Shown piece by piece: positions 25,985 through 34,472 of a stretch of DNA of 64,000 nucleotides. The notes beneath the pieces were generated by a model. The model was not told the origin of the DNA and searched no databases. It worked only from the letters and a program-made list of their open reading frames with translations. The translations under genes were made by a program, and so were the position numbers. Positions within the stretch are counted from its first letter, which is position 1; every line of letters begins with the position of its first letter. Source of the stretch: JASMTM01 sp046483075 (GTDB lineage Bacteria > Thermotogota > Thermotogae > Petrotogales > Kosmotogaceae); the NCBI GenBank assembly GCA_046483075.1, contig JAWODV010000073.1:36086-100085 (forward strand), in the 5' to 3' direction.

Positions 25985-26368
25985 TTAGACGAATTGTTTT
26001 CTTATTTGCAAATGAATTACCAACGTTATCACACTGCCAATTATAACTGATAGATTGAAGGAATCAACTGTAAACTGAAAGTTTTGTTCCAAATAACCTG
26101 ATAATGAGCTTCCCAGTAGAATTAGGAATTTGAACAAACCCAGTAAAGAAGAAAACATAGTACCTATAAGAAGATGTGCAGCCCGTCTTTGTGGCTTTTC
26201 AAGACTCTCACGAATACCAAAAAAATAGATACCGGCGCTTACACCCAGTACAATCCCAAAAATTATATCCTGTTCTGCGTAAATAAATCCTGTTAATGTA
26301 TTTAAGGCCATTAATGAATAAATTATTCCCAGTATCCACAACCAAAAATTTATAATATGTACGCTCAC
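25985..26368 (-). CDS. small four-helix membrane protein after feoB, function unknown
   Basis: A 127-residue protein with four hydrophobic segments separated by a basic loop (RESLEKPQRRAAH). I recognise no family. Its start overlaps the feoB stop by 4 bp, so it is translated from the iron-uptake transcript. It is not FeoC-like, since there is no winged helix and no cysteine cluster. A role accessory to iron transport is only positional inference. Confidence 0.75.
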   Translation of the reverse strand: MSVHIINFWLWILGIIYSLMALNTLTGFIYAEQDIIFGIVLGVSAGIYFFGIRESLEKPQRRAAHLLIGTMFSSLLGLFKFLILLGSSLSGYLEQNFQFTVDSFNLSVIIGSVITLVIHLQIRKQFV

Positions 26369-28350
26369 ATTAACAGTCTCCCTATCAATGATATTATTAA
26401 CGCCACCACATAAGCAATTGAAAAACTATATACTATTGACAATACAAGATATCTCCATTTTCCAGTTTCATTTTTCAGAACTATGAGTGTTGGCAAGCAT
26501 GGAACATAAAGCAAAACAAACATAAGAAAAGCCAGTGCTCCAAACTGGGTCAAACCAGATTTCATAAGTTCAACAGCAGCTGAACTATTAGCTTGTGCGG
26601 ACAGCGTCAATGTGGAAAGAGTTGAAACAATTACTTCCTTTGCAGCAACGCCAAAAATTAAAGAGGTAACCATCTCCCATGTAAACCCTATTGGAACAAA
26701 CAAAGGTTCTAAAAAATGTCCAATTTTCGCCGCAAAGCTTTCAGTAATCTTTCCAGGTACAGGATAATAAGACAAAAACCATATGACTATTGATGAAACA
26801 AGAATAATGCTTCCGGCTTTTTTTAGAAAATGTTTTCCTCTATTCCATGTATATTGAATCAGGGAGCTGATTTTTGGAGTTCTATATCTGGGAAGTTCCA
26901 TAATCATTGGTGCTGGTTTTCCTTTAAATAATAGCTTATTAATAAATATTGATGAAATAGCGGTTATAAATATGCTAAACAGATAAATTGAAAAAATTAC
27001 TATCCCCGCTCTGGCTCCAAAAAAGACTCCTGCAATCATTATGTAGACCGGTAATCTTGCGCTACAACTAATAAAAGGTGAAACTATAGCTGTAACGATT
27101 CTTTCCTGGGGTTCGCTAATTGACCTGGTGGACATTATCGACGTAACATTACACCCAAAACCAAGGAGTAAAGACATAAAAGAACGTCCACTTAGTTTTA
27201 ATGCATACATGGCTTTATCAACAACAAAAGCAGCTCTTGGGAGATATCCGGATTCTTCAAGTATACCCATAACCAGAAATAAAATGAAGATATTTGGAAC
27301 AAAAACAAGGACTGCTCCAACACCTCCGACTATACCTTCACTTAACATTTTAGCCAGCCATTCAATGCCTATAAGACTGTTAATAAAAGAGCCAAGTACT
27401 CCCAATCCTTCTTCAATCATCAGAGCAAAGGGTTCACCAAAGGTAAATGTAATCTCAAATACGAGATACATAAACGAAAAAAATATTGCCAGTCCAAGAT
27501 ACTTATGTGTAAAAACGTGATCTGTAGCAGTATTCATTCCCCATTTTTCTTTTCCTGGTTTTTTATAGGATTCTTTCAGAACATATTTGATGTGTTCATA
27601 TCTAAGTTGTGAGATTTCACTTGAAAAGCTACTTTTTAGATTGATACCGGTAAGTTTGCAAATGTCTTCATCGCCTTCTAGTACTTTTATTGATAACCAT
27701 CGACTGTCATATTCCTTCAATTCATCCCTGTTTCTAAAAATCGAAGAAAGCTCTGTTATCCTATTTTCAATCTCTTTACTAAACATGTGATGCACATGAG
27801 TACTTCCAATGTCATACTTAAATATTCCCTCTGCAAAGCCTTCTACTCCCTCACCTGTGTATGCAGAAATTAAATGAACAGGAATACCGAGATGTTGCCG
27901 TAGTTCCTTAGGATCAATATAAATATTTTCCTTCTTAGCTTCATCTATGGAATTGATTGCGAGAACCACATCTCCACGCATCTCAAGCACCTGAAAAAGA
28001 AGGTAAAGACTTCTTTCCAGATTAACTGCATCAGCAATAACCACAACTATTTCAGGATCTTCCTCTATTAGATAATCCCTGGTAATCTTTTCATCAAGAC
28101 TACTGGCTCCCAGAGTGTACGTGCCTGGTAGATCAACCACCTTAAAAGATTTGTTCTCTCTTTCCAATTTTCCAACGCGCTTTTCTACAGTTACACCGGG
28201 CCAATTAGCAACATACTGCTTCATGCCAGTCAATAAGTTAAATACACTAGTTTTCCCTACATTTGGATTACCAAGCAGAGCAATTGTTCCCAAATCTTTT
28301 TTCATTTGATTTTCTGAACGAAAAGTCTTTTCTCTATTCTTTTCTTTCAT
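26365..28350 (-). CDS. feoB: ferrous iron transporter FeoB
   Basis: Inner-membrane Fe(II) transporter with an N-terminal G protein. In the 661-residue product the G domain has G1 GNPNVGKT (about 28-35), G3 DLPGTY, G4 NSID and G5 SAYTG. It is followed by a helical spacer and two gate regions, including GFGCNVTSIMSTR with the conserved cysteine. Codon 16 is also ATG, but the upstream start at 28350 overlaps the feoA stop region by 17 bp, which suggests coupling; neither has a strong ribosome site. It lies downstream of feoA under a candidate palindromic operator. Confidence 0.96.
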   Translation of the reverse strand: MKEKNREKTFRSENQMKKDLGTIALLGNPNVGKTSVFNLLTGMKQYVANWPGVTVEKRVGKLERENKSFKVVDLPGTYTLGASSLDEKITRDYLIEEDPEIVVVIADAVNLERSLYLLFQVLEMRGDVVLAINSIDEAKKENIYIDPKELRQHLGIPVHLISAYTGEGVEGFAEGIFKYDIGSTHVHHMFSKEIENRITELSSIFRNRDELKEYDSRWLSIKVLEGDEDICKLTGINLKSSFSSEISQLRYEHIKYVLKESYKKPGKEKWGMNTATDHVFTHKYLGLAIFFSFMYLVFEITFTFGEPFALMIEEGLGVLGSFINSLIGIEWLAKMLSEGIVGGVGAVLVFVPNIFILFLVMGILEESGYLPRAAFVVDKAMYALKLSGRSFMSLLLGFGCNVTSIMSTRSISEPQERIVTAIVSPFISCSARLPVYIMIAGVFFGARAGIVIFSIYLFSIFITAISSIFINKLLFKGKPAPMIMELPRYRTPKISSLIQYTWNRGKHFLKKAGSIILVSSIVIWFLSYYPVPGKITESFAAKIGHFLEPLFVPIGFTWEMVTSLIFGVAAKEVIVSTLSTLTLSAQANSSAAVELMKSGLTQFGALAFLMFVLLYVPCLPTLIVLKNETGKWRYLVLSIVYSFSIAYVVALIISLIGRLLM

Positions 28351-28798
28351 CTTTGCTTTCTCTCACAAAAACCTTTTTTGATTTTCCGTATTGCAACCAA
28401 AACCTTCCTTTGGTAGTTTCAACAAATTTCCGATTTACATGTGAGATCAATACTCTGATCTTATTTCCAGGTTTTATGCCCATTTTTCTAATATTTTCTC
28501 TAAATCTATAACCCCCATGCAAAAAGGCAACTAGATATTCTCCTTGATAGGCAGTTGAAAGGTTTATAATGTCACTTTTTACCGTAATTTGCGATGCCTG
28601 AGATTCACGGAGTGTGATTTCCGTACCTTTTATTCTATAAACGGTAGGATCTCCCAGTGGAGCTTTTCTAATTACTTCCACATGCTCCCCTGGAACGAAT
28701 CCAAGACCATACAATCGTTCTGAGAATCTATCCGGTAAATTCATTTTTATTATCTTCCCCGTCGCTCCTGCAGGAAGTTCAGATAAAGGACATATCAT
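28334..28798 (-). CDS. feoA: tandem FeoA-FeoA domain protein
   Basis: Cytoplasmic SH3-like accessory protein for FeoB. At 154 residues it is twice the usual ~75. The first FeoA domain (about 1-76) includes LPDRFSERLYGLGFVPGEHV and PLGDPTVYRIKGTEITLR. The second (about 80-150) includes FRENIRKMGIKPGNKIRVL and ends with a basic tail. The two halves keep the G-(I/F)-x-P-G turn of the family. It is the first gene of the feoAB-trk-hisS run, just downstream of a perfect inverted repeat. Confidence 0.92.
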   Translation of the reverse strand: MICPLSELPAGATGKIIKMNLPDRFSERLYGLGFVPGEHVEVIRKAPLGDPTVYRIKGTEITLRESQASQITVKSDIINLSTAYQGEYLVAFLHGGYRFRENIRKMGIKPGNKIRVLISHVNRKFVETTKGRFWLQYGKSKKVFVRESKDERKE

Positions 28799-28807
28799 AA
28801 CATCACC

Positions 28808-28830
28808 TTATTGAGACCAATTCTCAATAA
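28808..28830. promoter_or_regulatory. candidate operator upstream of feoAB
   Basis: Perfect inverted repeat TTATTGAGA (28808-28816), 5-nt spacer, TCTCAATAA (28822-28830), 9 bp upstream of the feoA ATG. A TGTTAAAAT-type extended -10 lies immediately upstream on the minus strand, so a bound repressor would cover the transcription start. Position and symmetry suit a metalloregulator such as Fur or DtxR type; which one is not shown. Confidence 0.65.
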
Positions 28831-28869
28831 TTTTAACACACTCTCTTACAGATAAACAGCACAAAAACA

Positions 28870-28898
28870 AAAAAGGGGACTATTAAAGTCCCCTTTTT
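28870..28898 (-). terminator. terminator after groEL
   Basis: GGGGACT (28875-28881) pairs with AGTCCCC (28887-28893), extended by A-T pairs. On the minus strand it ends in a T run. It lies 24 bp after the groEL stop. Confidence 0.92.
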
Positions 28899-28922
28899 AA
28901 CAATTCGTTACCTTTTATTTAT

Positions 28923-30548
28923 TTAATACTGAGGCATTTGTGGTGTCTGCTGCTTATCCTCATTTTCATCAGGTTTGTCAATAACCGTAGCTTCTGTTGT
29001 AAGTAATATACCAGCTATTGAAGCGGCATTCTGAAGTGCACTTCTTGCAACCTTCACAGGATCAATAATTCCAGCTTTGAACATATTGCAATAGTCATTG
29101 TTCAGTGCATCATAACCAAATTCAACATCGTCTGATTCGAGCACTTTATGTACTATAACCGAACCATCGAATCCTGCGTTTGCAACTATCTGTCTCATTG
29201 GTACATCAAGAGACTTGAGTATGATATTTGCTCCTACCTTAAGATCTTCGTCTTCAAGTTCTTCAATGAATTTCTCAACAACTTTCTTCGCTCTAACAAG
29301 TGCTACTCCACCGCCTGCAATAATTCCTTCTTCGACTCCTGCACGTGTTGCGCTGAGAGCATCCTCAATTCTATGTTTTTTCTCTTTAAGCTCGGTTTCA
29401 GTGGCAGCACCAACTTTTATGACTGCAACACCTCCAGAAAGTTTTGCAAGTCTTTCTTGTAGTGTCTCCTTTTCATAGTCAGATGTCGTTTGCTCAATCT
29501 GTCCTTTTATTTGAGAAATTCTCTGTTTGATCTCATTTTCATTGCCCTGGCCATCAACAATTATTGTGTCATCTTTCTTAACCTTAATTGTTCCTGCTGT
29601 ACCCAAATCTTCAAGCGTTACATTATCTAGTGTTAAACCGACATCTTCACTAATAACAGTTCCACCGGTTAGTGTTGCAATATCCTGTAACATTGCTTTT
29701 CTTCTGTCACCAAATCCAGGTGCTTTTATCGCCATGGAATCAAGTGTTCCTCTTATCTTGTTAAGTACAAGTGTAGATAATGCTTCTCCTTCAACATCTT
29801 CAGAAATAACAACAAGAGGTTTCCCCGCCTGAGCAACCTTTTCCATAACAGGCACCAGTGATTTAACTGCGGAAATCTTCTTATCAGTAATCAATATATA
29901 AGGTTCTTTGAGTATGGCTTCCATTTTCTCTGGATCTGTGACAAAGTATGGAGAAATGTAACCTCTGTCAAACTGCATTCCTTCAACAAATTCAACATAG
30001 GTTTCCAGCGTCTTCGAATCTTCTACTGTTATTACTCCATCCTGTCCAACTTTATCCATAGCATCAGCTATAAGCTCACCAATTTCAGGATCATTTGCAG
30101 ATATTGAGGCAACATGAGCAATGTCGTCTCTACTGGTAAGTTTTTTGGACATATTCCTTATCTCTTCAACAGCTTTTTTAACAGCTCTTTCCATACCTTT
30201 TCTTATGAGTATAGGATTACCACCAGCTGCAACATTTTTAATGCCTTCTTTAATCATTGCTTGAGCCAGAACAGTTGCTGTAGTTGTACCGTCTCCTGCG
30301 ATGTCATTGGTTTTTGATGCTACTTCTTTAACTAATTGTGCACCAAGGTTTTCAAACTTATCTTCAAGCTCTATTTCTTTAGCTATTGAAACACCATCAT
30401 TTGTAATTGTTGGAGAACCCCAGCTCTTTTCAAGAACAACATTTCTTCCTTTGGGTCCCAGTGTAATTTTTACAGATTTCGCTACTGCATCTACACCTCT
30501 TTCAAGTCCTCTTCTTGCTTCTTCACCATAATGAATAATTTTAGCCAT
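28923..30548 (-). CDS. groEL: chaperonin GroEL (60 kDa)
   Basis: Cytoplasmic ATP-dependent chaperonin, 541 residues, full length. Conserved blocks include KSVKITLGPKGRNVVLEK (26-43), DGTTTATVLA near 86-95 and GVEEGIIAGGGVALV near 403-417. The C-terminal tail is rich in Glu/Gln/Pro (ends TPQMPQY) and lacks the Gly-Gly-Met repeats typical of many mesophilic GroELs. AAAGGAGG precedes the ATG. It follows groES by 16 bp in the same operon and is controlled through the CIRCE element upstream. Confidence 0.98.
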   Translation of the reverse strand: MAKIIHYGEEARRGLERGVDAVAKSVKITLGPKGRNVVLEKSWGSPTITNDGVSIAKEIELEDKFENLGAQLVKEVASKTNDIAGDGTTTATVLAQAMIKEGIKNVAAGGNPILIRKGMERAVKKAVEEIRNMSKKLTSRDDIAHVASISANDPEIGELIADAMDKVGQDGVITVEDSKTLETYVEFVEGMQFDRGYISPYFVTDPEKMEAILKEPYILITDKKISAVKSLVPVMEKVAQAGKPLVVISEDVEGEALSTLVLNKIRGTLDSMAIKAPGFGDRRKAMLQDIATLTGGTVISEDVGLTLDNVTLEDLGTAGTIKVKKDDTIIVDGQGNENEIKQRISQIKGQIEQTTSDYEKETLQERLAKLSGGVAVIKVGAATETELKEKKHRIEDALSATRAGVEEGIIAGGGVALVRAKKVVEKFIEELEDEDLKVGANIILKSLDVPMRQIVANAGFDGSVIVHKVLESDDVEFGYDALNNDYCNMFKAGIIDPVKVARSALQNAASIAGILLTTEATVIDKPDENEDKQQTPQMPQY

Positions 30549-30564
30549 TCTTTTTTACCTCCTT

Positions 30565-30834
30565 TCAGTCCTCAAGTTTTGCCAGTACATCGTCTTGATC
30601 AATAATGATATAATCTTCTTCATCAATCTTCAGTTCAGTACCTGCGTATTTGGAAAAAATGACCTTATCTTTCGGTTTTACATCAAGATCTTCAACTTCT
30701 TTTCCAACATCAAGTACCTCAGCTTTCATTGGTTTCTCCTTTGCTGTCTCGGGTATTACAATACCCCCTTCTGTCCTCTTCTCTTCTTGAATTGGCTTAA
30801 TCAATAATCTCGATCCTAACGGAATAACTTTCAC
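30565..30834 (-). CDS. groES: co-chaperonin GroES (10 kDa)
   Basis: Lid of the GroEL folding chamber, 89 residues with the start used here. MKVIPLGSRLLIKP begins the protein, EEKRTEGGIVIPETAKEK is the mobile loop, and VIFSKYAGTELKIDEEDY is the typical C-terminal half. I use GTG at 30834, since AAAGGAGG lies 6 nt upstream; an in-frame codon 21 bp earlier would place that ribosome site inside the gene. First gene of groES-groEL. Confidence 0.96.
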   Translation of the reverse strand: MKVIPLGSRLLIKPIQEEKRTEGGIVIPETAKEKPMKAEVLDVGKEVEDLDVKPKDKVIFSKYAGTELKIDEEDYIIIDQDDVLAKLED

Positions 30835-30863
30835 GATGAAACCTCCTTTCAACATTTATTTTT

Positions 30864-30890
30864 TTAGCACTCTAACCTTGAGTCTGCTAA
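30864..30890. promoter_or_regulatory. CIRCE element (HrcA operator), imperfect right arm
   Basis: Left arm TTAGCACTC matches the CIRCE consensus exactly; a 9-bp spacer follows, then GTCTGCTAA, matching GAGTGCTAA at 7 of 9 positions. It lies between the groES promoter and its start codon, the classic place for HrcA repression. The hrcA gene is not in the window. Confidence 0.88.
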
Positions 30891-30895
30891 TTTAT

Positions 30896-30924
30896 ATAAT
30901 AAAGCAAGTGAATGTATTCTTCAA
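30896..30924 (-). promoter_or_regulatory. groESL promoter
   Basis: On the minus strand TTGAAG, 17-bp spacer, TATTAT, placing the CIRCE element at or just after the transcription start. Confidence 0.8.
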
Positions 30925-31071
30925 TAGGCATTTTTTACAATTAACAAAATTTTTAATTTAATATCAGCAAAGAAAACCGATTATGTTCAATTATCTAACT
31001 GTTAAAACCCATTTTTTGCCTTTTCTTTGTTTTTCGTCAAAACAACTTTTATTGACCATTTCGAAATTTAA

Positions 31072-31100
31072 TTAGACGCTTCATCCATTTATCGTATAAT
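31072..31100 (+). promoter_or_regulatory. promoter for the secreted HEXXH protein gene
   Basis: TTAGAC (31072-31077), 17-bp spacer, TATAAT (31095-31100), 38 bp before the start codon. The stretch 30925-31071 is AT-rich with nothing else recognised. Confidence 0.75.
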
Positions 31101-31138
31101 TGTGTTAATCTATAACAATCATTTTAAGGGTGATTTTT

Positions 31139-33592
31139 GTGAGGAAAGCATTTTTCTTTTTAATTATCTCATTGATTTGTGTAACAACATCTTTTTCTAG
31201 TAAAGTATTAAAGTTTCCAAACGCTGATGTATATTATGAAGTCGGTTATAAAGCCATTGCAGTAGATACAGGTAGAATATTTGAGAAAATAAGACCTCTG
31301 GCTATCGATCTGGTAGGCAATGATCCGGGAAGAATAAATATAATAATAAAGAATATTGGAACGGTTACAAACGGTTATGCTGTTCCCCAATACCATAAAT
31401 CTATTACAATATATACCTGGCCACCTGATAGCTATATTGCAACAAGGTTAAATTCAGTAAGCTGGTTCAGACAGGTTATTATGCATGAATTCACTCACAT
31501 TGTTCACCTCACACATATCTCAGGGGTCAACAGATTTATTACCAATTTCTTCACAGGTTCTGAATTATTGTCTCCACAGTATTTTACTCCTTTCTGTGAG
31601 TCTGTAACCCTGCTAGCAGAATCATCGGTACATTTTGCAGAAGGCAGATTAAACAATCCTATTTGGAGCAGGGGAATGTATTTATCGAGTTTAAAAGGAA
31701 ATTATTTTCCAGATCTTGCCTATGTACTTGCAGTTAATGATGAAGATTATCGAGGGGGGTTTCTTTATTATAATTACCCGGCAGGATTTTATAAGCACTT
31801 AATTGAGAGATTTGGTTTATCAAAAGTAAGAGAATTTCACTCAATAGTTTCAGAAATGCCACCGGTTCTGGGTATTATAATTGCTTCCAACAAAGCCTTT
31901 GAAAAAGATATCAACAAGCTTTACAACGACTGGAAAGAAACACTTTCCCAAGAATTTCCTCTTAAACAAAGTCAATTCAATGAAGTTTTTATAGCAAGTA
32001 ATGGAAATATAACGGATATATGGTCAGATGACAGATTGTATTTTTCTTACGCTACAATGGGTAACGCATCCTCCTGGGAAAACAAGCATAAAATTAGAAT
32101 AACTTCTCTAAACGATAAAGACAAATTTTCAGAAGAACTAAAAGGAGTACTACCGATCAGAACAAAAAGCGATAATGGTGTACTAATCCTTATGCAAAAT
32201 GAAGCTGAAGGCAGAAAATTTACACGTGTACTATGGAAAAAAGATTCTAAAGGTTGGAAAGAAATTTATAGAGGAAACATAACTGCCTTTGAAATAGATA
32301 ACGGAGATATCTACGTGGCTATCTATGATCAAAAGAACAGAAAATCAGCGTTGTTAAAGAATAACTCTTTTCTACTTGAAACCGGGTTTCATATAAAGGA
32401 TATTGAAGCATCAGAAAACGGAACAATAGCTCTTATGGTTGATGATGAGAAAAGACAGGGTAGTATAGCATTAATGAAGTCCGGAACATTAGAATTGATC
32501 CTTGATGACCCGATACTGAAGAGTTCATCTATTGAATGGTTTAACAAAAAAATCATCTTTACTGCCGCATATAATGATAACTTCATGGACGCCTATTCAT
32601 TTGACCCTGAAACCAAAAAACTCTTTCAAATAAGTGAAGGGTTGTTTCTTGAGAAAGTAGTTTCTTTTAACAATAAAATTTACGGAATAGGAAATTCATT
32701 TGAAGATAAGGGTATGTCGATTTTCGAACTGGAAACGATACAAAGAGAAATTTCCATACCTGATTTTGCAGTTGAAGACAAATCTGTAAATACTGATTTC
32801 GTGGAAGGTAATTTTCTAATTGACTCAGCCAAGTATTTTGTTAATCCGGTTATTTATTTTCCTTATGCAGGTTTTAACAATATTAATGATTACAGTTTGG
32901 GCTTTGGCACTATCCATGTAGATCCCTTCGAAAAACACAGATTAATTCTTAATGGAAATTATAACTTTGGCAAAGAACAATTTGTCTTCAGTTCTGATTA
33001 CAATTATAGAATGACCAAAAGATTATCAACACAGTTGAATATGGAATTAACACTTCCTTCCACAATAACAGGAACATTATCTCTGGAATATCTCGTGATT
33101 GATAAAATTCTAAAGCCAGGAATAACATTAAACGGAATTCTTGCAGGCACTTACAACACAGAAGGAATTTTTAAAGTTGGTTTAGGAAACAAAATCACAG
33201 GTGACTGTTGGAGTATATATCTTAATCCTTCCATGAACTTCACTATAGATTCTGTTGGTTTAGAATTATCGGGTTCGATCTCAATGGCACCTACATTGAA
33301 CACATTGGTAAAGGGATCATTTTATACCGGTACCAATCAGTGGATAATTTCTGCAGTTCAAAACCTTTTTGATATCTATTTAGGGAGGGTCCCCTGGTTT
33401 TTTACGTCAGAAGTGGCTCTCGGCACAAGAATATATGGTGAACTGAACAATTTCAATCTCGGAGTTATATATATAACGATGGGTATTAATGATACCTGGG
33501 GTTTTGGCATAAAAATGTACCCGAAGATTGGTGTTTCATTAGATGATGAGTTCGACGTTTCTTTGTTTCTTGAGTTGACCTCTCAGCCATAG
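31139..33592 (+). CDS. exported HEXXH metalloprotease-like protein with propeller-like middle and probable C-terminal barrel
   Basis: An 817-residue exported protein. Residues 1-21 are a signal peptide. The N-terminal region (to about 280) is a gluzincin-like domain with HEFTH at 116-120 and a downstream acidic helix (TLLAESSVHFAEGRL region) that could supply the third zinc ligand. About 285-560 has repeated short beta blades (DIWSDDRLYFSYA, NKIYGIGNSF) like a TolB/WD propeller. The last ~230 residues are alternating aromatic/hydrophobic beta strands that look like an outer-membrane barrel. The GTG at 31139 is preferred because AAGGG lies 8 nt upstream; an earlier in-frame GTG at 31130 overlaps that site. 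The N-terminal domain resembles 'peptidase MA-like' proteins; activity is unproved. Confidence 0.72.
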   Translation: MRKAFFFLIISLICVTTSFSSKVLKFPNADVYYEVGYKAIAVDTGRIFEKIRPLAIDLVGNDPGRINIIIKNIGTVTNGYAVPQYHKSITIYTWPPDSYIATRLNSVSWFRQVIMHEFTHIVHLTHISGVNRFITNFFTGSELLSPQYFTPFCESVTLLAESSVHFAEGRLNNPIWSRGMYLSSLKGNYFPDLAYVLAVNDEDYRGGFLYYNYPAGFYKHLIERFGLSKVREFHSIVSEMPPVLGIIIASNKAFEKDINKLYNDWKETLSQEFPLKQSQFNEVFIASNGNITDIWSDDRLYFSYATMGNASSWENKHKIRITSLNDKDKFSEELKGVLPIRTKSDNGVLILMQNEAEGRKFTRVLWKKDSKGWKEIYRGNITAFEIDNGDIYVAIYDQKNRKSALLKNNSFLLETGFHIKDIEASENGTIALMVDDEKRQGSIALMKSGTLELILDDPILKSSSIEWFNKKIIFTAAYNDNFMDAYSFDPETKKLFQISEGLFLEKVVSFNNKIYGIGNSFEDKGMSIFELETIQREISIPDFAVEDKSVNTDFVEGNFLIDSAKYFVNPVIYFPYAGFNNINDYSLGFGTIHVDPFEKHRLILNGNYNFGKEQFVFSSDYNYRMTKRLSTQLNMELTLPSTITGTLSLEYLVIDKILKPGITLNGILAGTYNTEGIFKVGLGNKITGDCWSIYLNPSMNFTIDSVGLELSGSISMAPTLNTLVKGSFYTGTNQWIISAVQNLFDIYLGRVPWFFTSEVALGTRIYGELNNFNLGVIYITMGINDTWGFGIKMYPKIGVSLDDEFDVSLFLELTSQP

Positions 33593-33610
33593 ATTGAAAG
33601 AAAATTGATA

Positions 33611-33637
33611 GGGGCTCTCTTTGAGTGCCCTTTTTTG
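33611..33637 (+). terminator. terminator after the HEXXH protein gene
   Basis: GGGC-T-CTC pairs with GAG-T-GCCC around a TTT loop, then six T residues. Confidence 0.82.
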
Positions 33638-33786
33638 TTATTAAAATAAGCAAAGACAAAGTATTAAAAACGAAAAAGTCTTGAGGATGTAAAAAAAGTG
33701 AATCGAATTTAATCTGGACTTAATATATCGGGTTTTATTTTTAGCTATACTTATTAGTGAAATATATAACAAAAGGAGGAAACAAC

Positions 33787-34236
33787 ATGTCTGATGCAAA
33801 ATTTAGAATAAGAGCGACTTCAGAAAACCCAACAAAAACAATGGTCAAAGCGAGAAACTTTGAGATGATTGTCGATGAACCGGAGCAGTTTGGCGGTTCA
33901 AATAATGGAGCTACACCAGTTGAGTATGTTCTAGCTTCGCTTGCCGGTTGTCTGAATGTAGTAGGTCACATGGTAGCAAAAGAAATGAATTTTGAAATAA
34001 GAAGTCTTTCATTTGATATTTCTGGACCGCTCAATGCTGATAAACTTTTTGGTAAAGACACAAATGATAGAGCAGGTTATAAAAACATTCAGGTAACAAT
34101 GAAACTTGATACAGACGCTGACGAGGAGACACTAAACAAATGGGTTGAGATTGTTGAAAACAGATGCCCGGTTTCAGATAACTTAAGCTATGAAACACCG
34201 CTAAGTATTTCATTAGAAACAGCAGTTGAAGTATAA
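33787..34236 (+). CDS. OsmC family peroxiredoxin-like protein
   Basis: Thiol-dependent hydroperoxide reductase of the OsmC/Ohr fold, 149 residues. The two redox cysteines are visible: C55 in ASLAGCLNV and C127 in ENRCPVSDNL, the normal spacing for the family. The ATG at 33787 is chosen because AAAGGAGGAAA lies just upstream; the frame stays open 30 bp further but that would include the ribosome site. It stands alone with its own terminator. Closest in pattern to the YhfA/OsmC subgroup; the physiological oxidant is unknown. Confidence 0.93.
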   Translation: MSDAKFRIRATSENPTKTMVKARNFEMIVDEPEQFGGSNNGATPVEYVLASLAGCLNVVGHMVAKEMNFEIRSLSFDISGPLNADKLFGKDTNDRAGYKNIQVTMKLDTDADEETLNKWVEIVENRCPVSDNLSYETPLSISLETAVEV

Positions 34237-34255
34237 TAACTAAGTTTTTTTCACT

Positions 34256-34282
34256 ACTGCCCCATAAAGGGGCAGTTTTTTT
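34256..34282 (+). terminator. terminator after osmC-like gene
   Basis: ACTGCCCC-ATAAA-GGGGCAGT hairpin followed by a T run. Confidence 0.93.
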
Positions 34283-34400
34283 ATTTATGTTCACAGTTAA
34301 TAAATCACTGAAACTACCGAGCCATTAAGAATTTTTTCTCTCTTCGTTTTTCCTTGCTTCTAGATAAATTTAACCATGTTTAATAACTCAAAATAGTATT

Positions 34401-34428
34401 TTGTTTTATTGCAGTTCAATCTTATAAT
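34401..34428 (+). promoter_or_regulatory. promoter of the lacI-GH42 operon
   Basis: TTGTTT (34401-34406), 16-bp spacer, TATAAT (34423-34428). The tandem operator lies just downstream. Confidence 0.7.
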
Positions 34429-34434
34429 AGTAAC

Positions 34435-34459
34435 GTTAACGATAACTGTTAACGATAAC
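34435..34459. promoter_or_regulatory. tandem LacI-family operator
   Basis: Two exact copies of GTTAACGATAAC (34435-34446 and 34448-34459) separated by one T, lying between the -10 box and the ribosome site of the LacI-type gene. Each copy carries the palindromic GTTAAC core. The placement predicts autorepression of the whole operon by blocking initiation or elongation. Confidence 0.75.
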
Positions 34460-34472
34460 GTAGGAGGAGATT

